Origin: CAYVUV01 sp964455095
Lineage (GTDB): Bacteria; Desulfobacterota; Binatia; HRBIN30; CADEER01
Assembly: GCA_964455095.1 (NCBI GenBank)
Contig: CAYVUV010000010.1
Coordinates: 1-14,725 of the forward strand
Length of the DNA: 14,725 nt
Reading direction: 5' to 3'
Shown here in pieces: positions 6,313 through 12,794 of the stretch. The translations under genes and the position numbers were made by a program. Numbering within the stretch: the stretch's first letter is position 1; every line of letters begins with the position of its first letter. The notes beneath the pieces were generated by a model. The model ran no database searches. It was not told where the DNA came from and worked only from the letters and a program-made list of their open reading frames with translations.

Positions 6313-7056
6313 TCAGCCGGTAATCAGATGGCCGAGCAGCAGCGAGGCGGCGACGGCGGCGCCGCAGGCCAGCGCCGGCGCGCCGCGCGCCTGGCGCAGC
6401 AGCGCGACGCTGGCGGTCAGGCAGGCCATGCCGACGATCAGCGGCATGTACGCGTTGCGGAGATTGTGCGGCGGCATGCCGAGCGAGGCGAGCAGCAAGA
6501 CCGCCCACAACGCGGCCATGCCCGCCAGCAAGCCGATGCCCCAGCGCCAACGCCGGGCGGCCATCAACGCCGCGATCGGGCAGAGCAGGAGCGCCAGGCG
6601 GCCGAGCGCATCGACGAGTGCCGGCGGCCGCGGACCGAGACGGCCGAAGCGCCCGCTGACGTCGGCCGCGCTGCCGACGCCGCCCGGTGCGCCGTCGGCG
6701 CCGTAGCTGAGTACGTCGGCCCACGCGGTCTCGCCGCTCATTTCGTAGACGAACGCGCGGCCCCATGGGTCGGACGGCAGCTGGTCGAGGAAGTCCGGTA
6801 CCAGCGCGGCCAGGCCGATGCGCGTGTCCGGCATGCGCTGGTGCCGGGTGCGGTAGCGGTCGAGCGCTTCGGTGAGCGCGCGCGTCGACGTCACGGCCAG
6901 GGCATGCTCGGAGCCGGCTTCGTCGCCGCCGTACCACGCGGTGACGAGGTGCGCGAAGCCGAGGGCGAGCAGCGGCGTTGCGATCAGGCCGGCGGCGAAG
7001 CCGAGCCAGGTGGCCGCGGACCGCGGCGGCGCGGAGGTAAGGGCGTGCGGCTGCAT
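6313..7056 (-). CDS. Polytopic membrane protein with an embedded GspG-like (T2SSG) domain
   Basis: This 247-residue protein has a transmembrane helix at about 15-38. A periplasmic-type soluble domain (about 58-135) follows, then about four C-terminal hydrophobic segments (150-245). The soluble part matches the core of major pseudopilin GspG: A-L-x-x-Y-R (64-68), M-P-D-T-R-I-G-L-A-A-L-V, L-P-S-D-P-W-G (93-99), then S-Y-G-A-D121-G-A-P-G-G-V-G-S-A-A-D132-V. The last block corresponds to the calcium-binding D-G-x-x-G-G loop. It lacks the prepilin peptidase site (G-F-T-L-I-E) and has extra C-terminal helices, so it is not a pseudopilin. No other secretion gene is nearby. ATG 7056 has a weak GGA-type site; GTG 7098 is an alternative. 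The function is unknown. Confidence 0.75.
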   Translation of the reverse strand: MQPHALTSAPPRSAATWLGFAAGLIATPLLALGFAHLVTAWYGGDEAGSEHALAVTSTRALTEALDRYRTRHQRMPDTRIGLAALVPDFLDQLPSDPWGRAFVYEMSGETAWADVLSYGADGAPGGVGSAADVSGRFGRLGPRPPALVDALGRLALLLCPIAALMAARRWRWGIGLLAGMAALWAVLLLASLGMPPHNLRNAYMPLIVGMACLTASVALLRQARGAPALACGAAVAASLLLGHLITG

Positions 7057-7143
7057 GGGGATTCCATGCGATTCATAGCCCGCGCCAGCCCACGGCACAA
7101 TCGGACGATCGTGGGAGCAGCCGTTGAAAACCCCCGCCCCCGT

Positions 7144-7223
7144 GCTTCGACTGGCTCAGCATGAGCCGAGCCCCCTCTGTTCAATGGACTCATCATCCGC
7201 TCGCCCTGAGCCCGTCGAAGGGC
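7144..7223. repeat. Dispersed inverted repeat of the PEPVEG/LSPSKG type
   Basis: The arms GCTTCGACTGGCTCAGCATG (from 7144) and CGCCCTGAGCCCGTCGAAGG (7202-7221) are imperfect reverse complements around about 30 unrelated bases. This is the widely dispersed CTTCGAC-GGCTCAG repeat of GC-rich genomes. When translated by chance it yields PEPVEG- or LSPSKG-like peptides, which is why spurious reading frames cover it. It lies upstream of the GspG-like gene and downstream of the gene ending at 7248. Confidence 0.8.
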
Positions 7224-7247
7224 TCTTCCGGGCTCTTGCAGCGGGAG

Positions 7248-7526
7248 CTAGCGCTTCAAGATGCGGTAGGTCCGGCGCAGCTTGTCGACCTGGTCCTGCA
7301 ACGAGCGCGAGCGCTGCGCTTCCTGCAGGGCGTGGAACAGCTCGCTCTCGCCGACCTCGCGGTCCTGCTCGGCCACGTCGTCGATGGCGGCGAGAATGTC
7401 GCGGATCAAGCGCGGGATCTCGCGTTGCGGAACGACCAGATCGCCGCGCCCCAAACTGCCGCTCCAGTTGGCGGCGTACGGTTTGAGGACATCGAGGATC
7501 TTCTCCATCTCGATCCGTTCGACCAT
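7248..7526 (-). CDS. Small helical protein of unknown function
   Basis: This 92-residue soluble protein is rich in charged helices. The N-terminal half has MEKILDVLKPYAANWSGSLG (7-26) and then VVPQREIPRLIRDILAAIDD. The C-terminal third (about 60-92) is a probable coiled coil, SELFHALQEAQRSRSLQDQV followed by DKLRRTYRILKR. There are no cysteines, no signal peptide and no family I recognise. It is divergent from the ferredoxin-fusion gene across 139 bases, so the two could share regulation. ATG 7526 is chosen over an upstream extension to 7727 that would run through the intergenic region. The ribosome-binding site is weak, and ATG 7508 is an alternative. Confidence 0.62.
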   Translation of the reverse strand: MVERIEMEKILDVLKPYAANWSGSLGRGDLVVPQREIPRLIRDILAAIDDVAEQDREVGESELFHALQEAQRSRSLQDQVDKLRRTYRILKR

Positions 7527-7665
7527 CGCTCTACGACGATAACACAGGCCCCCATGTCGGGGAACAGTCTGTCTCGCGCGCGCCGTGCCCACCGGATTGC
7601 AGCGCCGCAGGCGGGTTGATATCGTCCCGCCGATTTTCCCGCTGGCTTCGAGGAGTGATCCGCGC

Positions 7666-8466
7666 ATGGCGACGATGATTACGAGCGAGTGCATCAATTG
7701 CGGTGCTTGCGAGCCCGAGTGTCCCAATACGGCGATCTACCAGGGTGGCGTCGAGTGGGAGATGAACGGCGCCAAGCACCCGGCGCTGTCTGCCGAGGTC
7801 TTCTACATCGTGCCCGAGAAGTGTACGGAGTGCGTCGGCTTCCACGACCAGGAGGCCTGCGCGGCTGTCTGCCCGGTCGATGTCTGCATCCCCAACCCGG
7901 AGATCCCCGAGACCGAGGCGCAGCTGTTCGAGCGCGCCAAGGAACTGCACCCCGGGCGCGAATTTCCCGCCGAGTTCCCCTCGCGCTTCCGCGCTGAAGG
8001 CAGCCCGGCCGCGGCCCCAACGGCCGCGGCGGCCGGCGCCGCGCCTGCCGGGGCACCCGCGGCTGCCGCCGCGCCGGTTGCGACCTTCGCCGAGCCGACG
8101 GTCGGTCTCAGCCTGCCGTCGATGGACGAGTGGGAGGTGCCGATCGACTGCGGCTCGTGCCAGGGCACCTACGCCGTGGCCTTCCGCCACCTGCGCTGCG
8201 GCGTCGTGCTGCGCTGCCCGTTCTGCACCTCGAGCTACATCGTCACCACGGCCATGCACGGCAACATCAGCCGCGCCCTGGAGGGTTTCCACCGCCGTTG
8301 GACCGAGGAGTTCGAGACCTTTCAGTCGCGGCGCCGCCGCGAGCTGGAAGAGTTCGAAGACCGCCAGCGGCGCGAGCTCGAAGCCTTCAACGAGTCGATC
8401 AAACAGATCAGCTTGGCGGTGCGTCCGCCCGGCGCGCCCCGCAAACGGGCGTGGATCTTTGGCTGA
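7666..8466 (+). CDS. Ferredoxin / zinc-ribbon / helical-repeat fusion protein
   Basis: The protein has 266 residues in three parts. Residues 1-80 are a 2[4Fe-4S] ferredoxin of the YfhL/Alvin type. Cys9, 12, 15 and 19 form the first set. Cys53, 56, 65 and 69 form the second, with the eight-residue insert between the second and third Cys that is typical of that type. Residues 113-140 are a disordered Ala/Pro linker. Residues 160-193 form a zinc-ribbon-like module (C162-G-S-C165 ... C184-P-F-C187) resembling MJ0042-type fingers. Residues 205-250 form a charged helix with 11-residue repeats, R-R-x-x-E-E-F-E-x-x-Q. Normal Alvin-type ferredoxins end near residue 85, so the rest is an addition. ATG 7666 has GAGGAG upstream; the open frame to 7585 is discounted. 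It is cytosolic. Electron transfer to a zinc-ribbon-bound partner is plausible but unproven. Confidence 0.82.
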   Translation: MATMITSECINCGACEPECPNTAIYQGGVEWEMNGAKHPALSAEVFYIVPEKCTECVGFHDQEACAAVCPVDVCIPNPEIPETEAQLFERAKELHPGREFPAEFPSRFRAEGSPAAAPTAAAAGAAPAGAPAAAAAPVATFAEPTVGLSLPSMDEWEVPIDCGSCQGTYAVAFRHLRCGVVLRCPFCTSSYIVTTAMHGNISRALEGFHRRWTEEFETFQSRRRRELEEFEDRQRRELEAFNESIKQISLAVRPPGAPRKRAWIFG

Positions 8467-8469
8467 TCA
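8464..8469. other. TGATCA palindrome forming both stops of convergent genes
   Basis: The plus-strand TGA (8464-8466) ends the ferredoxin fusion. The minus-strand TGA (8469-8467) ends the Gly/Pro/Ala repeat gene. Together they form TGATCA with no base between the genes, so no separate terminator can lie between them. Confidence 0.85.
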
Positions 8470-8883
8470 GCGCTGCACGCTGCCGAACGGCGCCGGTCCG
8501 GCCGCCCCGAGCGGGGCCGGGCCGGGAGCGCCATGCGGCGCCGGGCCCGCGGCACCCAGTGGGGCTGGACCCGCGGCTCCGTGCGGTGCGGGTCCTGCTG
8601 CCCCGAGCGGGGCCGGGCCGGGTGCGCCATGCGGCGCCGGCCCCACCGGGTCGATGCGCACGCGTTGCGGCGGCGCCTGGGCGCAGGCGGCGACGTCGGC
8701 GGGCGACAGGCCGGTGGCCTCCGCGATGTCGAGGACATCCGCGCCGCGGCTGAGGAGCGCGCGGATCTGCGCGCAATCCGCCTGCGCCACCGCCGGCAAC
8801 AGCAGCGCCGCCGTTACGGCGGCGGCGATTCCGGGCCGCCGCGCCCATTTTCGGGCTGGCAGTTTCTGCGCGTGAGCTCTCAT
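8467..8883 (-). CDS. Secreted protein with GPAPxGAx tandem repeats
   Basis: The protein has 138 residues. A long twin-Arg-containing N-region (R15-R16) and hydrophobic core lead to A-V-A-Q-A-D-C37, a signal peptide probably cut after Ala35. A short helical segment with Cys37 and Cys67 follows (A-L-L-S-R-G-A-D-V-L-D-I-A-E-A-T-G-L-S). The C-terminal third (81-134) is six complete and one partial copy of G-P-A-P-[HL]-G-A-[AP], with His and Leu alternating. The function is unknown; proline-rich tails of this kind often span or contact the envelope. ATG 8883 has an AAGGGG site. A good promoter lies 67 bases upstream. Repeat number may vary between strains. Confidence 0.72.
   Translation of the reverse strand: MRAHAQKLPARKWARRPGIAAAVTAALLLPAVAQADCAQIRALLSRGADVLDIAEATGLSPADVAACAQAPPQRVRIDPVGPAPHGAPGPAPLGAAGPAPHGAAGPAPLGAAGPAPHGAPGPAPLGAAGPAPFGSVQR
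8482..8643. repeat. 24-bp coding tandem repeat with 48-bp super-period
   Basis: Six full and one partial 24-bp unit encode the GPAP[H/L]GA[A/P] repeats. Alternating His and Leu codons give a 48-bp higher-order period. The units are very GC-rich and nearly identical, so replication slippage or recombination could change the copy number. It is coding and has no spacer structure, so it is not a CRISPR array. Confidence 0.8.
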
Positions 8884-8949
8884 GACGTTTTGCCCCTTCC
8901 CCGCGGCCGCGTTGGCGCTCGGGCGGTATGCCCGTCGTGCGCAAATCGG

Positions 8950-8978
8950 AGTATATGGCCCACCCATCGCTGCGGCAA
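8950..8978 (-). promoter_or_regulatory. Candidate sigma-70 promoter for the GPAP-repeat gene
   Basis: On the minus strand, TTGCCG (8978-8973) and TATACT (8955-8950) are separated by exactly 17 bases. The -10 matches TATAAT at five of six positions and the -35 matches TTGACA at four. Transcription would start near 8943, leaving a leader of about 60 bases. It is the only convincing -35/-10 pair I see in the window. Confidence 0.5.
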
Positions 8979-8997
8979 CTGGCCATCAACGGGGCCG

Positions 8998-9023
8998 CGA
9001 TCGCGACTTGAGTCAGGCGATCG
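8998..9023. promoter_or_regulatory. Inverted repeat, possible operator of the ldcA operon
   Basis: The perfect arms CGATCGC (8998-9004) and GCGATCG (9017-9023) flank 12 bases that contain a smaller dyad, GACT-TG-AGTC. It lies about 105 bases before ldcA and next to a weak TATAGG (9026-9031). It could be a dimeric repressor site or an RNA hairpin. A 7-bp perfect repeat can also arise by chance in GC-rich DNA. Confidence 0.3.
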
Positions 9024-9127
9024 TGTATAGGTGCGCGCAGGTGATGGGATGAGGATGCGCGCGCACACGAGGGTGCCGGCACCGCGGCGCAGGGCGGCGT
9101 GCGCCGGCGCGGAGGGGGCCAGGCGCG

Positions 9128-10057
9128 ATGCGTAAACCAGCGATGCTGCGCCCCGGCGATACCATCGGCGTGGTGGCGCCGGCGGGGGCGACCGAGGCGG
9201 CGGCGGTGACCGCCGGCGTGCACGTGCTCGAGCGCGCCGGGTATCGCGTGCGGCTCGGCGATTCGGTGTTCAAACGCATGGGCTTCCTCGCCGGCAACGA
9301 CGCCGAGCGCGCTGCCGATCTGATCGGGATGTTCGTCGATCCGGAGATCCGCGCCATCTTCGCCGCTCGTGGCGGCTATGGATCCGGGCGCCTGCTGCCG
9401 CACTTCGACCCCGAGGTGGCGCGCCGCCACCCGAAAATATTCGTCGGTTACAGCGATCTGACGTTTCTGCTGACGCAACTCGTGCAGCAGGCCGAGTTGG
9501 TGGTGTTTCACGGCCCGATGGTCGTCGGCCTGGCGCAGCACCCGGACGCGGGGGCCGGCATCCTCGGGATGCTCAGCGGCGACCGCCGCTCGTGGAATCT
9601 GTCGGCGCAATCGATCGTGCAACCCGGGACGGCGGAAGGCGTGCTCACCGGCGGCTGCCTGTCGGTCGTGGTGGCGACGCTCGGCACGCCGTACGAGATT
9701 CAGACCAACGGGCGGCTGCTGTTTCTCGAGGACGTCAACGAGAAGCCCTACCGGGTCGATCGCATGCTCACGCAGCTGCGCCACGCCGGCAAGCTGTCCG
9801 ACGTCGCCGGGGTGATTTTCGGCGAGATGCCGGGCTGCGTCGCCGATCCGCGCGAGACGGTGACGGTGCGCGACGTGATCGCGCAGGCGTTCGCCACGGC
9901 GCGCTACCCGGTGGCGATGGGTATGCCGATCGGGCACGGCGTCGACGCCGCGACGCTGCCGCTCGGCATCCGCGCCCGCCTCGCCGGCGAGCGCCTGACG
10001 TTGCTCGAATCGCCGTTTCTCGAGTCCGGCATGGGCGGTCGGGTCGGATCGCCGTGA
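9128..10057 (+). CDS. ldcA: LD-carboxypeptidase (peptidase family S66)
   Basis: The 309-residue enzyme releases the terminal D-Ala from L-Ala-D-Glu-mDAP-D-Ala tetrapeptides during cytosolic murein recycling. Family S66 uses a Ser-Glu-His triad. Here Ser109 lies in V-G-Y-S-D, Glu201 in L-L-F-L-E-D-V-N-E-K-P-Y, and His270 in M-P-I-G-H-G, with the usual order and spacing. The N-terminal domain opens with L-R-P-G-D-T-I-G-V-V-A-P-A-G, and the family block A-R-G-G-Y-G-S-G-R is at about 80-88. There is no signal peptide, in keeping with a cytosolic role. The start has a GGAGGGGG site. The stop overlaps the GTG start of the next gene (GTGA, 10054-10057), so translation is coupled. It heads a three-gene operon ending in mpl, which uses the tripeptide product. 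Confidence 0.95.
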   Translation: MRKPAMLRPGDTIGVVAPAGATEAAAVTAGVHVLERAGYRVRLGDSVFKRMGFLAGNDAERAADLIGMFVDPEIRAIFAARGGYGSGRLLPHFDPEVARRHPKIFVGYSDLTFLLTQLVQQAELVVFHGPMVVGLAQHPDAGAGILGMLSGDRRSWNLSAQSIVQPGTAEGVLTGGCLSVVVATLGTPYEIQTNGRLLFLEDVNEKPYRVDRMLTQLRHAGKLSDVAGVIFGEMPGCVADPRETVTVRDVIAQAFATARYPVAMGMPIGHGVDAATLPLGIRARLAGERLTLLESPFLESGMGGRVGSP

Positions 10058-11184
10058 GCTTCGCCGCCGTCGAGGAGCAGATGGATGCCGCCGTGCAGCG
10101 CGGCGTATTCCCGGGGGCCGTGCTGCTGGTGCGCGAGGGCGAGCGGGTGTTCTACCTGCGCGCCTTTGGCCAGCGCGCGCTCGAGCCGGTGCGCGCGCCG
10201 ATGCACGAGAACACCATCTTCGACCTGTCGTCGCTGACCAAGGCGCTCGCCACCAGTGTCGCCATGATGCTGTTGGCGCGCGACGGCAAGGTGCGCCTCG
10301 ACGATCGCGTCACGCGCTTCTTCCACAACTTCGGGATCTACGGGAAGACGCACATCACCTTTCGCCATCTGCTCACGCACACTTCAGGACTGGCGGCGTG
10401 GCGGCCATTCTACAAGACCATCCAGCAGATCGAGCGCAAGGGCAGCAAGATCAACTTCCTCGGCAGCGAGGCGGCGAAGAAGTTCGTCTATCAGGAGATC
10501 GGCGCCGAGCGCCTCGAAGCGCCGCCCGGCCAGCGCATGGTATACAGCGACCTCGGCTTCATGCTGCTCGGCGCGGTGATCGAGGAAGTCACCGGCGGGA
10601 GCCTGAGCCGATTTTGCCACGAGAAGATCTTCCGCCCGCTCGGCCTGCGCGCCACGGCGTTCATCGATCTGTCGCTGGTGCGCACGCGCCGCGTCGAGCC
10701 GATCACCGACATGATCGCGCCCACCGAGCGCTGCCCGTGGCGCAAGCGCGTGCTGTGCGGCGAAGTGCACGACGACAACGCCTACGCCATGGGCGGTGTC
10801 GCCGGCCACGCCGGCCTGTTCGCCTCGGCGCGCGACATCGACGTCCTGCTCTGCCGGCTCGAGGCCTGCTACGCGGGCACCGATGCGTTTCTGCCACAGG
10901 CCATCGTGCGCGAGTTCTGGACCATCGATCGGACCGTGCCCGGCTCGACTTGGGCGCTGGGTTGGGACACGCCGTCGCCCGAGCATTCGTCGGCCGGCAC
11001 GTTGTTCTCGCCGCATACCGTCGGCCACCTCGGCTTTACCGGCACGTCGGTCTGGATCGATCTCGAGCGCGGCCGGCACGTGATCCTGCTCTCCAACCGC
11101 GTGCACCCGAGCCGCGACAACGACTTGATCAAGGAGTTCCGCCCGGTGCTGCACGATCTCGTCAACCGCAGTCTGGCCGCGTGA
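10054..11184 (+). CDS. Serine hydrolase of the class C beta-lactamase/PBP family, apparently cytosolic
   Basis: The protein has 376 residues with the penicillin-binding/AmpC-like fold. The S-x-x-K motif is S60-L-T-K63 and the second motif is Y164-S-D. The third K-T-G-like motif is replaced by H325-L-G-F-T-G, as in many CubicO/EstB-type members. T-H-T-S-G-L and G-V-A-G-H-A-G-L-F are also family blocks. No signal peptide is visible: the start, S-F-A-A-V-E-E-Q-M-D-A-A-V, goes straight into the domain. It lies between ldcA and mpl with GTGA coupling to ldcA, and its stop overlaps a possible GTG start of mpl. A cytosolic peptidase, amidase or esterase acting on muropeptides is therefore the best inference. 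A GTG at 10054 is used because it gives the coupling. Confidence 0.88.
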   Translation: MSFAAVEEQMDAAVQRGVFPGAVLLVREGERVFYLRAFGQRALEPVRAPMHENTIFDLSSLTKALATSVAMMLLARDGKVRLDDRVTRFFHNFGIYGKTHITFRHLLTHTSGLAAWRPFYKTIQQIERKGSKINFLGSEAAKKFVYQEIGAERLEAPPGQRMVYSDLGFMLLGAVIEEVTGGSLSRFCHEKIFRPLGLRATAFIDLSLVRTRRVEPITDMIAPTERCPWRKRVLCGEVHDDNAYAMGGVAGHAGLFASARDIDVLLCRLEACYAGTDAFLPQAIVREFWTIDRTVPGSTWALGWDTPSPEHSSAGTLFSPHTVGHLGFTGTSVWIDLERGRHVILLSNRVHPSRDNDLIKEFRPVLHDLVNRSLAA

Positions 11185-11186
11185 GC

Positions 11187-12626
11187 ATGGACCCCGCCCG
11201 CCCCAGCGCCGATCTCGCCGCCGTGCGCCACATCCACCTGATCGCCGTCGGCGGCGTTGGGATGACGGCGCTGGCCGGCATGCTGCAGCAGCGCGGCTAT
11301 CGGGTCACCGGCTCGGACGAGACGCTCTATCCGCCGATGAGCCTGGTCGTGGAGCGGCTCGGCATTCCGCTGTGCACCGGCTATCGGGCGGAAAATCTCG
11401 TTCCGCGACCTGATCTTGTGATCGTCGGCAACAAGGTGTCGCGCGACAACCCCGAAGTGCAGGCGCTGCTGGCGTCGGGCATTCCGTATCTCTCGTTTCC
11501 CGAGGCGCTGGCGCAGTTCTTCATCGCCGGGCATCGCTCGCTGGTGGTGGCCGGCACGCACGGCAAGACCACGTCGACCGCGATGCTCGCCTGGGTGCTG
11601 CAGCAGGCGGGGCGCGATCCCGGCTTCATGGTCGGCGGCGAGAGCCTCGACTTCGGCGGCAACTTCAAGCTCGGCAGCGGCGAGCTCGTCGTCCTCGAAG
11701 GCGACGAGTACGACAGCGCCTTCTTCGACAAGGGGCCCAAGTTCTTGCACTACCGCCCCGCCGCGGTGGTGCTCACCGCGGTCGAGTTCGATCACGCCGA
11801 TATCTACCGCGACCTGGCGGCGGTGAAGGACGCTTTCCGCCGCCTGGTCGCCTTGCTGCCGGCCGGCGCGCCGCTGGTGGTGTGCGCCGACTTTCCGCAT
11901 GCGCTCGACGTCGCTGCCGGGAGCAAGGCCGCGGTGATGACCTTCGGCGAAGCGGCGGCGGCCGAGTGGCAGCTGGCCGACCTGCGCGACCAGGGCGGCG
12001 CGACTCGCTTCACAGTGCGCCATCTCGGCCGCGACGAAGGTGAGCTGCGCCTGCGCGCGTTGGGGCTGATCAACGCGCGCAACGCGCTCGGCGTCTACGT
12101 GTTGGCGCGCGCGCTCGGCCTGGCGCACGGCGAGATCGCGCCGGGCCTGGCCAGCTTCTCCGGCGTGGCGCGGCGCCAGGAGGTGGTCGGCGATTTCAGC
12201 GGGATCGCCTTGATCGACGACTTCGCGCATCACCCGACCGCCGTGCGCGGCACCCTGGCCGCGGTGCGCGGGCGCTATCCCGGCCGGCGCCTGTGGGCGC
12301 TGTTCGAGCCGCGTTCGAACACCAGTCGGCGCAAGGTGTTTCAGGACGACTACGCCGCGGCCCTGCGCGCCGCCGACCGGGTCGTCATCGGCGGCGTCTA
12401 CCACAAGTCGAGCGACGCCGTGACGGCCGGCGAGCTGTTTTCGCCCGAGCATCTGGTGGCCGATCTCGAGCGCAACGGGACGATGGCCTGGGCTGTGCCG
12501 TCCAGCGAGGCGATCGCCGCCTTGGTCGGCACCCACGCGGAGCCGGGCGACGTCGTGGTGATGATGTCGAACGGCGACTTCGGCGGCCTGCGCCGCCACT
12601 TGACGGCCGCGCTGACCGAGCGCTAG
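11187..12626 (+). CDS. mpl: UDP-N-acetylmuramate:L-Ala-gamma-D-Glu-mDAP ligase
   Basis: The protein has 479 residues and belongs to the Mur ligase family. It joins recycled tripeptide to UDP-MurNAc, bypassing MurC, MurD and MurE. The N-terminal UDP-binding domain shows H-L-I-A-V-G-G-V-G-M-T-A-L-A-G. The ATP loop is G-T-H-G-K-T-T (123-129), and the central domain has L-E-G-D-E-Y-D-S-A-F-F-D-K. The last part has D-D-F-A-H-H-P-T-A-V and F-E-P-R-S-N-T-S-R-R, which separate Mpl from MurC. The length is close to that of known Mpl. ATG 11187 is used; GTG 11181, in frame and overlapping the previous stop, would add two residues. It is the third gene of the operon. Presence of Mpl implies a DAP-containing wall and active recycling. 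Confidence 0.95.
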   Translation: MDPARPSADLAAVRHIHLIAVGGVGMTALAGMLQQRGYRVTGSDETLYPPMSLVVERLGIPLCTGYRAENLVPRPDLVIVGNKVSRDNPEVQALLASGIPYLSFPEALAQFFIAGHRSLVVAGTHGKTTSTAMLAWVLQQAGRDPGFMVGGESLDFGGNFKLGSGELVVLEGDEYDSAFFDKGPKFLHYRPAAVVLTAVEFDHADIYRDLAAVKDAFRRLVALLPAGAPLVVCADFPHALDVAAGSKAAVMTFGEAAAAEWQLADLRDQGGATRFTVRHLGRDEGELRLRALGLINARNALGVYVLARALGLAHGEIAPGLASFSGVARRQEVVGDFSGIALIDDFAHHPTAVRGTLAAVRGRYPGRRLWALFEPRSNTSRRKVFQDDYAAALRAADRVVIGGVYHKSSDAVTAGELFSPEHLVADLERNGTMAWAVPSSEAIAALVGTHAEPGDVVVMMSNGDFGGLRRHLTAALTER

Positions 12627-12631
12627 CCGCA

Positions 12632-12648
12632 CGGCGGCGTTGCCGCCG
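12632..12648 (+). terminator. Small hairpin after mpl
   Basis: The perfect 7-bp stem CGGCGGC/GCCGCCG with loop GTT lies six bases after the mpl stop. No T-run follows, so it may only protect the 3' end. A Rho-independent terminator is not established. Confidence 0.35.
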
Positions 12649-12794
12649 CTTCCCGGCGGGTGATAGGAGTTCTCTCGAGGTCGTCTCGCGCCCATCGGGT
12701 GAATCAGTTATGTTTTGAAGCTGTGTCTGTGCCGGCTGCCGCGGGCAGTGGGCGCAGCGTCCGTGTCCGATCCGCAAAGGAAGACAGAGGAGCC

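Noticed and set aside
6313..7056. True major pseudopilin GspG
   Set aside because: No prepilin peptidase motif, several extra membrane helices, and no secretion genes nearby.
8482..8643. CRISPR array
   Set aside because: Repeats are directly adjacent, coding and without unique spacers.
9008..9031. TTGAGT/TATAGG promoter for ldcA
   Set aside because: The spacing is only 12 bases, too short for a sigma-70 promoter.
8408..9937. Long minus-strand frame of 509 codons
   Set aside because: It crosses the GPAP-repeat gene in another frame and is antisense to ldcA. No domain is seen.
10869..12695. Long minus-strand frame of 608 codons
   Set aside because: Antisense to the serine hydrolase and mpl, with low-complexity shadow composition.
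12627..12794. SAM or other sulfur-responsive riboswitch before cysH
   Set aside because: I looked for conserved stem and junction sequences and saw none. Only a weak TATGTT is present.
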